11,589 nt of DNA, taken from Candidatus Glassiibacteriota bacterium (GTDB taxonomy: Bacteria > Gemmatimonadota > Glassbacteria > GWA2-58-10). Below are positions 6,051 through 11,589 of the stretch, one piece after another. Under the pieces are notes generated by a model. It saw only the letters and a program-made list of their open reading frames with translations. It did no database searches and had not been told where the DNA came from. The stretch spans positions 1 to 11,589 of the forward strand of contig JAUVUV010000031.1 of the NCBI GenBank assembly GCA_030604975.1. Direction: 5' to 3'. How positions within the stretch are numbered: the first letter of the stretch is position 1; the number at the start of each line of letters is the position of its first letter. The position numbers and the translations under genes were made by a program.

Positions 6051-7564
6051 TCTCGGCAAACGACAGTCCACAGGTAAAGGTTGCCAAGGGCGCGGCAATC
6101 ATATTCGCCGGGATAATATTCGCCAGGCTGGTTAACTACCTTTACCAGATAGTTCTGGCAAGAGCTGGTGGAACGGCTGAGTTCGGCCTTTTCTTTCTCG
6201 GAGTATCCACGATTACAGTTGTTGGAGGAATCGCCACGGTTGGTCTCGATCTTGGCGTAGCGCGCTTTGCCCCGCTTTATCTTGGCAGCCGGGATGAGGA
6301 CCGCCTGCGCGGCATGCTGCGATATTCGATCCTTTTCTCAATTGTCGCCGGGGCCGGGGCAGGAGTTGTGCTCTGGCTTTCGGGACGCCTGATCGCAGCC
6401 GAGTTGCTGGGCATGCCGAACCTGGTCGAAATAATGCATATCTGCGCACTTTGTCTTCCCTTTTATGTCAGCGGCAGGGTGCTGGTCAAGACAGTGGTGG
6501 CTTTCCAGAAAATAGGCTACCGGGTGGCGCTCAAGCAGGTTCTGAGCCCGGTGGTCAGGTTCATCCTTACTTTACTTCTGGTTGCCGCCGGTATGGGTGC
6601 CCAGGGTGCAATGTGGGCCTTTCTGGCAAGTGAGGTAATTAGCTGGGCCATTCTTCTCTGGCTTTTGAACTTCCGCATCTACCCGCTGTTCCGCCCGGCT
6701 GGCAGGGGCAGTCTGTTCGACAACAGGGCATTCTTCGCTTACTGTCTCCCGCTTTTTCTGGCCGGGGTGATCGATCTGATCCTGCATTATATCGACATTT
6801 TCATGACCGGGTATTTCCTGGAAGAGGTCCAGGTGGGAATCTATGGCACCGCTATACGGCTGGCCGCCCTTGTCGCCCTGGGAACAGAACTGCTCAACCC
6901 GATGTTCCTTTCGATCATTACCCAGCAGCATGCGGAGGGAAAAACCGCCGAGGTCGTCTCGACATTCAATAACAACAACCGCTGGCTCTGTTACATCACC
7001 TTGCCGATTGCAGCAGTTCTGGTAACTCTTCCAGCCGAATCCATGGCCCTGATCTGGGGAGAAAGCTACGCTGTCGGGGCATGGGCCCTCGCCCTGCTGG
7101 TTCTCGGCCGGATGTTTTTTTACCTGGCGAATACCAGTTCCTTTTTGCTGTACATGCATGGGGCGACACGTTTGATCCTGGCTGTCAGCCTGTTCTCTGC
7201 TCTGCTCAATGTTGTATTGAACTGGATTCTAATCCCGAGAATTGGTATCACCGGGGCTGCCCTGGCCACTGCGATATCGCTTTCTTGTTACGCGATGCTG
7301 GTTATCGTGTCCGCGCATCTCTACCACCGGAAATCCGGTCTTCGGGTTGTCTTTCCGAGGATACTGGCCTCCGCTGCTTTGTCTGCAGTAGTTGTGCTGG
7401 CGCTTAAAAACACTCTTGGGCAGGGTTGGATACAGTTTGCTTGGGCAGGGCTGATTTACCTGATACTTTACTTTCTGTTGCTCAAATTTTTCCGGGCTTT
7501 TTCAGAGGAAGACCGTGCTATCGGTAAGCAGATTCTGTCGAGAATAAAAGGAAAAGCTGAATAA
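6047..7564 (+). CDS. Wzx-type polysaccharide flippase (MOP superfamily)
   Basis: The product is a 505-residue, highly hydrophobic protein with about 12 to 14 predicted membrane helices and few charges between them, as in the Wzx/PST branch of the MOP exporters. These move undecaprenyl-linked repeat units from the cytoplasmic to the periplasmic side of the inner membrane. The N-terminus (VAKGAAIIFAGIIFARLVNY, 9-28) and the pattern GTAEFGLFFLGVSTITVVGG (42-61) are typical of the first two helices. Start ATG 6047 overlaps the methyltransferase TGA by four bases. AAGGA at 6038-6042 can load ribosomes independently, so the upstream TAG need not abolish its translation. It is the last gene of the plus-strand operon, four bases from the opposing gene. 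Confidence 0.88.
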   Translation: MISANDSPQVKVAKGAAIIFAGIIFARLVNYLYQIVLARAGGTAEFGLFFLGVSTITVVGGIATVGLDLGVARFAPLYLGSRDEDRLRGMLRYSILFSIVAGAGAGVVLWLSGRLIAAELLGMPNLVEIMHICALCLPFYVSGRVLVKTVVAFQKIGYRVALKQVLSPVVRFILTLLLVAAGMGAQGAMWAFLASEVISWAILLWLLNFRIYPLFRPAGRGSLFDNRAFFAYCLPLFLAGVIDLILHYIDIFMTGYFLEEVQVGIYGTAIRLAALVALGTELLNPMFLSIITQQHAEGKTAEVVSTFNNNNRWLCYITLPIAAVLVTLPAESMALIWGESYAVGAWALALLVLGRMFFYLANTSSFLLYMHGATRLILAVSLFSALLNVVLNWILIPRIGITGAALATAISLSCYAMLVIVSAHLYHRKSGLRVVFPRILASAALSAVVVLALKNTLGQGWIQFAWAGLIYLILYFLLLKFFRAFSEEDRAIGKQILSRIKGKAE

Positions 7565-7568
7565 GGAT

Positions 7569-8465
7569 TTATTCCCACCTTTTGAGGCAGCTCTCGATCA
7601 TATCCAGATGTGAGCCGTAAGTCAGGGGGCGGAGTTTGTCCCTGCCGGAGGCGAGCACCTTCAGAGCCAGCTTGACTTCCTCAAACTCAACCAGGTCCCG
7701 GGGATCGAGATAGAGGTTCAAATAACCTCCGTATCGGGATGCAAGTTCGATTAATTCTCCGACCAGTCCGCTGAACTGACCCTTTTGCCTGTGCCTGGCC
7801 TTTTGCTTGCGAAAGGAGTGCCAGGTGTCAAACACGGCGAACGGGTGCAGCGGACAGCAGCTTACCGGGAATTCCCATACTCCATGCCCTGCGCTGAACG
7901 GCAGACCGAACGCGGGGCTTGCCGCTGAGGTAAGCGAACTGGAAAACCGGTAGCCGAGCCCAGCCAGTGTCTCATAGAACAGCCTGCCCTCGAAATTGCC
8001 GAAATGAGGCGCGCGAAAACCTGGCGGCGTTACCCCCAGCAAGTCCTGACAAACCCTGTGGCATTGCAAAATCTGCTCTTTCTGATCCTGAGCGGACAGA
8101 TCATCGAAGTGCTCGTGAGGATGAAGCAGCTCGTTTGCCGGGTGGCTGTAGGTATGATTGATTATTTCGTGACCTGCATTCAGAACAACACGGTGCTGGT
8201 CAGGATAGGTTTCTACCAGGCGTCCGATTACTGCAAAGGAGGCTTTCAGACCGAGCCGCTCCAGGAACTCGCACACCTCGGGGAGGCTTTCGGCATCCTC
8301 TGGACAGTCCACATCGAACGAGAGGCTGATGCAGCCTCCTTTGCCGGGGTTTCTCGCAGCTATTTCTCCCTGGGCGCGGTAAAACTCACGGGTGAAAAAC
8401 CTGCCGCCAAGTCCGTAAACAATCGCCGTGGTAAGAAATCCCTTCCTACGGCAGGCTGCGGCCAC
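7569..8465 (-). CDS. Polysaccharide deacetylase (NodB-like)
   Basis: The product has 298 residues from GTG 8465. Motif 1 is SFDVDCPED (49-57) with the Asp pair 51/53, motif 2 NHTYSHP (103-109) supplies His104 and His108, and motif 3 GFRAPHFG (149-156) contains the conserved Arg and Pro. The final LxLxxHP-like motif reads LNLYLDP (249-255), with no His where many members have one. This resembles the peptidoglycan/chitin-deacetylase-like enzymes found in polysaccharide clusters. No signal peptide is clear, so a cytoplasmic glycan substrate is likely. GTG 8465 is preceded by GAGAGG (8473-8478) at seven bases and overlaps wecB by 20 bases. A longer form from GTG 8519 or ATG 8516 would overlap wecB by over 70 bases and lacks a ribosome site. 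It is distinct from the other deacetylase in the window. Confidence 0.85.
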   Translation of the reverse strand: MAAACRRKGFLTTAIVYGLGGRFFTREFYRAQGEIAARNPGKGGCISLSFDVDCPEDAESLPEVCEFLERLGLKASFAVIGRLVETYPDQHRVVLNAGHEIINHTYSHPANELLHPHEHFDDLSAQDQKEQILQCHRVCQDLLGVTPPGFRAPHFGNFEGRLFYETLAGLGYRFSSSLTSAASPAFGLPFSAGHGVWEFPVSCCPLHPFAVFDTWHSFRKQKARHRQKGQFSGLVGELIELASRYGGYLNLYLDPRDLVEFEEVKLALKVLASGRDKLRPLTYGSHLDMIESCLKRWE

Positions 8466-9546
8466 CAGTTTGCCTCTCCATGACAATATCAACAATCCTT
8501 TCTCCTGCTTTCCCATCACCGAACGGGTTAGGCCAGCCGGTGCGCTTATCGATCATCTTTTCCGCACCCGCAACTATCGCCTCCTTCTCGATACCTGTCA
8601 CCAGGTTGGCTCCCACCTCCACGGTTTCCGGCCTTTCGGTTTTCAAGCGAACTGTAACACAGGGCACGCCCAGGATGCAGGCTTCCTCCTGCACTCCGCC
8701 CGAGTCGGTAATCACCAGGCGCGCCTCTTTTTCGAGCTGCACGAAACTCAGGTAATCCAGAGCCTCGAGTCTGACAAAGGATTCCGGAAGAGAGATCCCG
8801 AACTCGTGCAGCCGTTTTGCAGTGCGCGGGTGAACCGGGAAAAGGGCCGGAAGAGCGAACTTTGTGGAAAGTTCGTCAATAGCCTCGATTATCGGCCGCA
8901 GGACCGTGTTGTAATCAACGTTTTCCGGGCGATGAAGGGTAACCAGGATATAGCTCCTCTTCCCGACTCCCCAACGCAGCTCTACCGTCTTCTGTTTATC
9001 GCCCAGGCGGGAAACCTCATTAAGTGCATCGACCACCGTATTTCCAGTGAGATAAATTTTCGATTCCGGAAAACCCTCGCCAAGTAGAATCTGTTTCGCC
9101 TTTTCGGTGGGCGCTAAAAGGTATTCGGAAAGATGGTCGGCAAAGATCCGGTTGAATTCTTCGGGCATCCGGCGGTCGTAGCTGCGCAAGCCGGCCTCCA
9201 CATGGGCCACGGGGATACCCAGACGGCTGGCCATCAACGCTCCGGCGAGCACTGAATTGGTGTCTCCCTCGACATAAACCACTTCCGGTTTCAGCTTGCT
9301 GAGAACGGATTCCAGACGCGGATACATCCGACCGATTTGCTCTCCGTGAGTCCCGGAACCGACTTCCAGGTTGTAATCAGCAGGCGGCAGATGCAGTTGT
9401 TGAAAAAAAACCGCATCCATTTCCGGAGAATAATGCTGGTTGGTATGAATGATAGCGAAAGGTATATCCCGTCTGATATGTTCCCGGATAACCGGAAAGA
9501 GCTTGATGATTTCGGGCCGGGTGCCCAGAACAAAGGCTATTTTCAC
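8446..9546 (-). CDS. wecB: UDP-N-acetylglucosamine 2-epimerase (non-hydrolysing)
   Basis: The product has 366 residues, close to the usual length. The enzyme interconverts UDP-GlcNAc and UDP-ManNAc in the cytoplasm, providing ManNAc or its derivatives for surface glycans. Recognition rests on the N-terminal GTRPEIIKLFPVI (8-20), EGDTNS with Asp95, HVEAGLRS with Glu117, MPEEFNR with Glu129/130, TLHRPEN with His205, and ITDSGGVQEEA near the C-terminus. These match the catalytic and UDP-binding residues of E. coli WecB. The start is GTG 9546, with GGAG at 9556-9559; an in-frame TAG nine bases upstream rules out a longer form. It ends in TAG 8446-8448 and overlaps the following deacetylase. No dehydrogenase (WecC-like) is nearby. 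Confidence 0.95.
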   Translation of the reverse strand: MKIAFVLGTRPEIIKLFPVIREHIRRDIPFAIIHTNQHYSPEMDAVFFQQLHLPPADYNLEVGSGTHGEQIGRMYPRLESVLSKLKPEVVYVEGDTNSVLAGALMASRLGIPVAHVEAGLRSYDRRMPEEFNRIFADHLSEYLLAPTEKAKQILLGEGFPESKIYLTGNTVVDALNEVSRLGDKQKTVELRWGVGKRSYILVTLHRPENVDYNTVLRPIIEAIDELSTKFALPALFPVHPRTAKRLHEFGISLPESFVRLEALDYLSFVQLEKEARLVITDSGGVQEEACILGVPCVTVRLKTERPETVEVGANLVTGIEKEAIVAGAEKMIDKRTGWPNPFGDGKAGERIVDIVMERQTGGRSLP

Positions 9547-9670
9547 CTGGGTCTACTCCGTGGTGTACTGGAAAGAGACACCTAATTTGTCTCGCTTGAT
9601 CAGCTCAGGGATAATTTATAAAAAAATCCTCTGGTTGGGAAGGCTTTAAGTTTCTCACCCCAGCTGGAAA

Positions 9671-9684
9671 ACACGAAGGCGTGT
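9671..9684 (-). terminator. Weak intrinsic terminator candidate between the HD gene and wecB
   Basis: On the minus strand ACACG-CCTT-CGTGT forms a five-bp stem with a four-base loop, and its last T starts a run of four T. It lies 72 bases after the HD gene stop and upstream of wecB in the same direction. The short stem and short T-run make it marginal. The rest of the 210-base gap shows no convincing promoter for wecB. Confidence 0.22.
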
Positions 9685-9756
9685 AGGGCTAAAGGGCTGA
9701 ACGGGGGAAAACGAAAAGGATTATCGAGCGGGATAGTATTATTGATAGCCAGTGGT

Positions 9757-11130
9757 TTAACCGCTTTTTTCTTTGCCTTCTTTAATTTTTTCCTCAGCAG
9801 CCTTGGCCTTGACACTTTCTTTCATTTCTTTATCGTCTGGACTCTTGCCGGCTTTATCAGCTTTTTTCGCAACTTTATCTCTCTTCAGATTCTCTGCTTC
9901 CTCGCGGCCAGCTTTGTTTAGCTGATGGAGGCGGTTAGTGAGAATAGCGCATTTGCAGTAGTCTTTCACTTTCCCGGCACCGAAATAGATTTCGATCTTG
10001 CCCTGGCTCATGTGCTCACATTTGAAATCGGAACTCAAGCTGTTATTACAGTAGGTCGTCCTGGGCAGGGCATTGCCGCCTAAAGGAGGATAGGGCACCG
10101 CGAATTTGAAATGACAGAAATCAACTATCTCTTTCAGCTTTCCTTCGTAGCCCTCGATAAGCAGTTCGTCCATAGAGAACAGGCTGACAATACTGGAAAC
10201 TATCTGCCAGGCAAAACCCTTGCCTTTATAAAGCTTGATCAGAGCAAGCAATACGTTCATCAGGCCGTTGCGCCGGGCGAACTTTTCACCGAGCTTTCTG
10301 ATCTGGTCCGGGGTAAAATTATATCTTACCTTGTGCGGCATCGGTGTAATCATTTCGTCGAGAAGTTCAGCGAAAAAAAGCAGGATCGTGGTTTTATGCC
10401 GCATATCGTTGAAATCGGGCCGGTGGTGGTTGGCAATCATGTGGACGATTTCCTGTTTCGTAAAGGGAAGCAGGGTTACTTTCTGTTCCCCGAAAAGATC
10501 CACACCCAGCTTTTGATGCTCCTTCACATAAATCTCCAGTTCGTTCGGCAGCAAGTCGTTCAGTTTTTGCAGATTCGGGAAGACTTTCGTGCGTATGATT
10601 CCCATGTCGTGAAGAAGGCCGGCCATGCCAGCATTTACCAGCGAAATAATCGACCAGCGAAGCTTTAGTCCGATAGCAATCGTCAGAAGTGTCAACCGGA
10701 TACTGTGGTCGTGAAGCTGGCTGATTACATTGTCGTTTTTGGAGTCACCGATTTTAAACTCGTACATATGCGTGATCAGGTCGGGATTAGAGATCAGCTT
10801 TTCCATAATCCGCATGACCTTTTCCTGCAAATTCTCGTCATCCAGGAAATTGGGATATTCCTTGCCTTCAGAAATTCTTTGTGTGATCCGGGTCACATCA
10901 CGGTCGAGAACGCCTTTCAATTTATTCAAGGCGCGCTCATCGGCTTTGACATCTACTTTGTAAGGAACAGGGGCAAGTTGGGAGGCAAATATCCGGATAG
11001 ACTTGATGACTTTTTCGTTCAGGCGGCCCCCGGGCAGTTCTTTTCGGGTAATGAGAAAGCTGCCAGCCTGGAGCCGGACATCGCTCTCCAGTTCAAGATC
11101 AGGGACAAGATCATCCACATGCATTTGCAT
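9757..11130 (-). CDS. HD-domain protein related to HD-GYP phosphodiesterases
   Basis: The product has 457 residues. The first 50 or so resemble the short N-terminal module that precedes many HD-GYP domains (LVPDLELESDVRLQAGSFLI). The HD core has DHS at 141-143, GLLHDMGI with His174-Asp175, EHQKLG with His205, and NHHRPDFND with His235-His236. These correspond to the metal-ligand spacing of HD-GYP enzymes, which hydrolyse cyclic di-GMP. The signature DGxGYP after the HH pair is missing. A later part has cysteines at 339, 361, 371, 392 and 394, and the last 50 residues are Lys/Glu/Ala rich and probably disordered. Start ATG 11130 has GGGGA about nine bases upstream; ATG 11124 is an alternative. 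It could be a signalling hydrolase or an inactive sensor. Confidence 0.75.
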   Translation of the reverse strand: MQMHVDDLVPDLELESDVRLQAGSFLITRKELPGGRLNEKVIKSIRIFASQLAPVPYKVDVKADERALNKLKGVLDRDVTRITQRISEGKEYPNFLDDENLQEKVMRIMEKLISNPDLITHMYEFKIGDSKNDNVISQLHDHSIRLTLLTIAIGLKLRWSIISLVNAGMAGLLHDMGIIRTKVFPNLQKLNDLLPNELEIYVKEHQKLGVDLFGEQKVTLLPFTKQEIVHMIANHHRPDFNDMRHKTTILLFFAELLDEMITPMPHKVRYNFTPDQIRKLGEKFARRNGLMNVLLALIKLYKGKGFAWQIVSSIVSLFSMDELLIEGYEGKLKEIVDFCHFKFAVPYPPLGGNALPRTTYCNNSLSSDFKCEHMSQGKIEIYFGAGKVKDYCKCAILTNRLHQLNKAGREEAENLKRDKVAKKADKAGKSPDDKEMKESVKAKAAEEKIKEGKEKSG

Positions 11131-11239
11131 TTCTAAACGTCCCCACCTGTCCTGAATTAATTCGCCCTAGCACGCCCGGGTCATAATCTGCACAGAGATG
11201 AAAAAGACGCTCTCTATTCTTTCGGCTAAATACCTTAGA

Positions 11240-11268
11240 ATTTTGTCATATTTTGTGAACAATGTCAA
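11240..11268 (-). promoter_or_regulatory. Candidate sigma70 promoter of the HD-domain gene
   Basis: The minus strand has a perfect TTGACA (11263-11268) and CAAAAT (11240-11245) 17 bases apart. The -10 element matches four of six. Initiation is expected near 11233, about 100 bases before the ATG at 11130. The -35 element overlaps one arm of the inverted repeat AATGTCA/TGACATT (11261-11267 and 11294-11300), so a regulator may bind there. Confidence 0.5.
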
Positions 11269-11300
11269 GGCATAAATTATTTGTTTTAGATTATGACATT
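11261..11300. repeat. Inverted repeat overlapping the HD-gene -35 element
   Basis: AATGTCA (11261-11267) and TGACATT (11294-11300) are perfect 7-bp arms separated by 26 bases. A further TGTCA occurs at 11244-11248. The arm-centre spacing of 33 bases is about three helical turns, which would suit two protein dimers or a loop, though in AT-rich DNA it can also be chance. Confidence 0.3.
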
Positions 11301-11326
11301 CCAGAACAAACTATAAGTTCAGAATT

Positions 11327-11398
11327 TTTCTGATAGATTAATCAGCTATTAATATCATCAGAAAGCCAATAATTTGCAATCGAATCGTATATTAATAG
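11327..11398. repeat. Overlapping AT-rich inverted repeats in the right-hand spacer
   Basis: TTTCTGAT (11327-11334) pairs with ATCAGAAA (11357-11364), and CTATTAATAT (11346-11355) pairs perfectly with ATATTAATAG (11389-11398). The palindrome GATTAATC lies at 11336-11343. The repeats interlock, and no gene runs through them. They may be regulatory sites for the two divergent flanking genes. Confidence 0.35.
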
Positions 11399-11498
11399 GT
11401 GCAATTTGCCTCAATATTTACTTCAAGCAACATTATTTATTCTTATATATTTAAGATCGGAATTGTATACTTAGCAAACCCAATCATAAAACCCACCA

Positions 11499-11526
11499 TT
11501 GACCCCCACCTTTCAACGCTTATATT
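11499..11526 (+). promoter_or_regulatory. Candidate sigma70 promoter for the right-edge gene
   Basis: TTGACC (11499-11504) and TATATT (11521-11526) each match five of six consensus bases and are 16 bases apart. Transcription would begin near 11533, about 43 bases before the ATG at 11576, which has its own good ribosome site. Confidence 0.5.
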
Positions 11527-11575
11527 AAATATAGAGTATTTAATGTTTCTTTCGCCTCCGTTCAAGGAGCATAAA

Positions 11576-11589
11576 ATGGATTTTTCTGA
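11576..11589 (+). CDS. Start of an unidentified gene at the right edge (partial)
   Basis: ATG 11576 is preceded by AAGGAG (11564-11569) at six bases, a good ribosome site, and by a promoter candidate at 11499-11526. Only MDFS and two bases of the next codon are present, so nothing can be said about the product. Confidence 0.5.

Larger units (their letters stand above)
11131..11575. other. Divergent AT-rich intergenic region
   Basis: This spacer separates the leftward HD-domain gene from the gene starting at 11576. It holds a promoter candidate for each flanking gene and the inverted repeats listed separately. No open frame of convincing length, tRNA or other RNA gene was recognised. Confidence 0.7.

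Noticed and set aside
6572..7159. Minus-strand open frame of 195 codons inside the flippase
   Set aside because: It is antisense to the flippase frame, which has clear membrane helices. The composition of the antisense product is not protein-like.
7559..7574. GAATAA-GGAT-TTATTC hairpin covering both stop codons of the converging genes
   Set aside because: The stem is six AT-rich pairs with no T-run, too weak for a terminator. The symmetry partly follows from two facing TAA codons.
9595..9630. TATAAA on the minus strand as a wecB promoter
   Set aside because: No acceptable -35 element lies 15-19 bases upstream.
9751..9770. Plus-strand hairpin followed by six T at the end of the HD gene
   Set aside because: The T-run is explained by lysine codons of the HD protein on the other strand, and no plus-strand gene ends here.
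1..11589. CRISPR arrays, insertion sequences, tRNA or rRNA genes
   Set aside because: Reading both strands, I saw no regularly spaced repeats, transposase motifs, terminal inverted repeats or RNA gene signatures.

Overview
The window looks like a chromosomal surface-polysaccharide locus from a Gram-negative-type bacterium with coding regions near 50% G+C, set between very AT-rich spacers. The sequence alone does not fix the phylum. A type IV pilin N-terminus, a Wzx-like flippase, WecB-type UDP-GlcNAc 2-epimerase and an HD-GYP-like protein fit an uncultured deltaproteobacterial or FCB-type lineage, but that is a guess. TTG and GTG starts and short gene overlaps (TTGA, ATGA) are common here.

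Layout. (1) 1-63, minus strand: the first 21 codons of a type IV pilin or pseudopilin, running off the left edge. (2) 64-640: AT-rich spacer with a sigma70-like promoter, a near-perfect 20-bp palindrome and a sigma54-like site facing the pilin, plus a weaker plus-strand promoter and a strong GC hairpin ahead of the sugar genes. (3) 641-7564, plus strand: a compact operon of two GT4-like glycosyltransferases, a kinase-fold protein, a 72-aa unknown, a NodB-type deacetylase with an unknown N-terminal region, a class I SAM methyltransferase, and a Wzx-type flippase. (4) 7569-9546, minus strand, converging on the operon: a second polysaccharide deacetylase and wecB. (5) 9757-11130, minus strand: an HD-domain protein related to HD-GYP phosphodiesterases but lacking the GYP motif. 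(6) 11131-11589: AT-rich spacer with dyads and the first codons of a plus-strand gene leaving the right edge.

How the genes may work together (inference): WecB supplies UDP-ManNAc, the glycosyltransferases build a short lipid-linked glycan, the deacetylases, kinase-like protein and methyltransferase modify it, and Wzx flips it across the inner membrane. No polymerase, chain-length regulator or initiating phosphoglycosyl transferase is visible, so these must lie elsewhere or not be needed. The HD protein may be a signalling protein and need not belong to the glycan pathway.

The two most notable points are as follows. The methyltransferase frame starts at a well-supported TTG (5232) but is interrupted by an in-frame TAG at codon 35 (5334-5336), upstream of the whole SAM-binding domain. 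The 113 bases ahead of the kinase gene hold two mutually exclusive RNA hairpins, one of which hides a perfect Shine-Dalgarno for a 24-codon ORF whose stop overlaps the kinase start.
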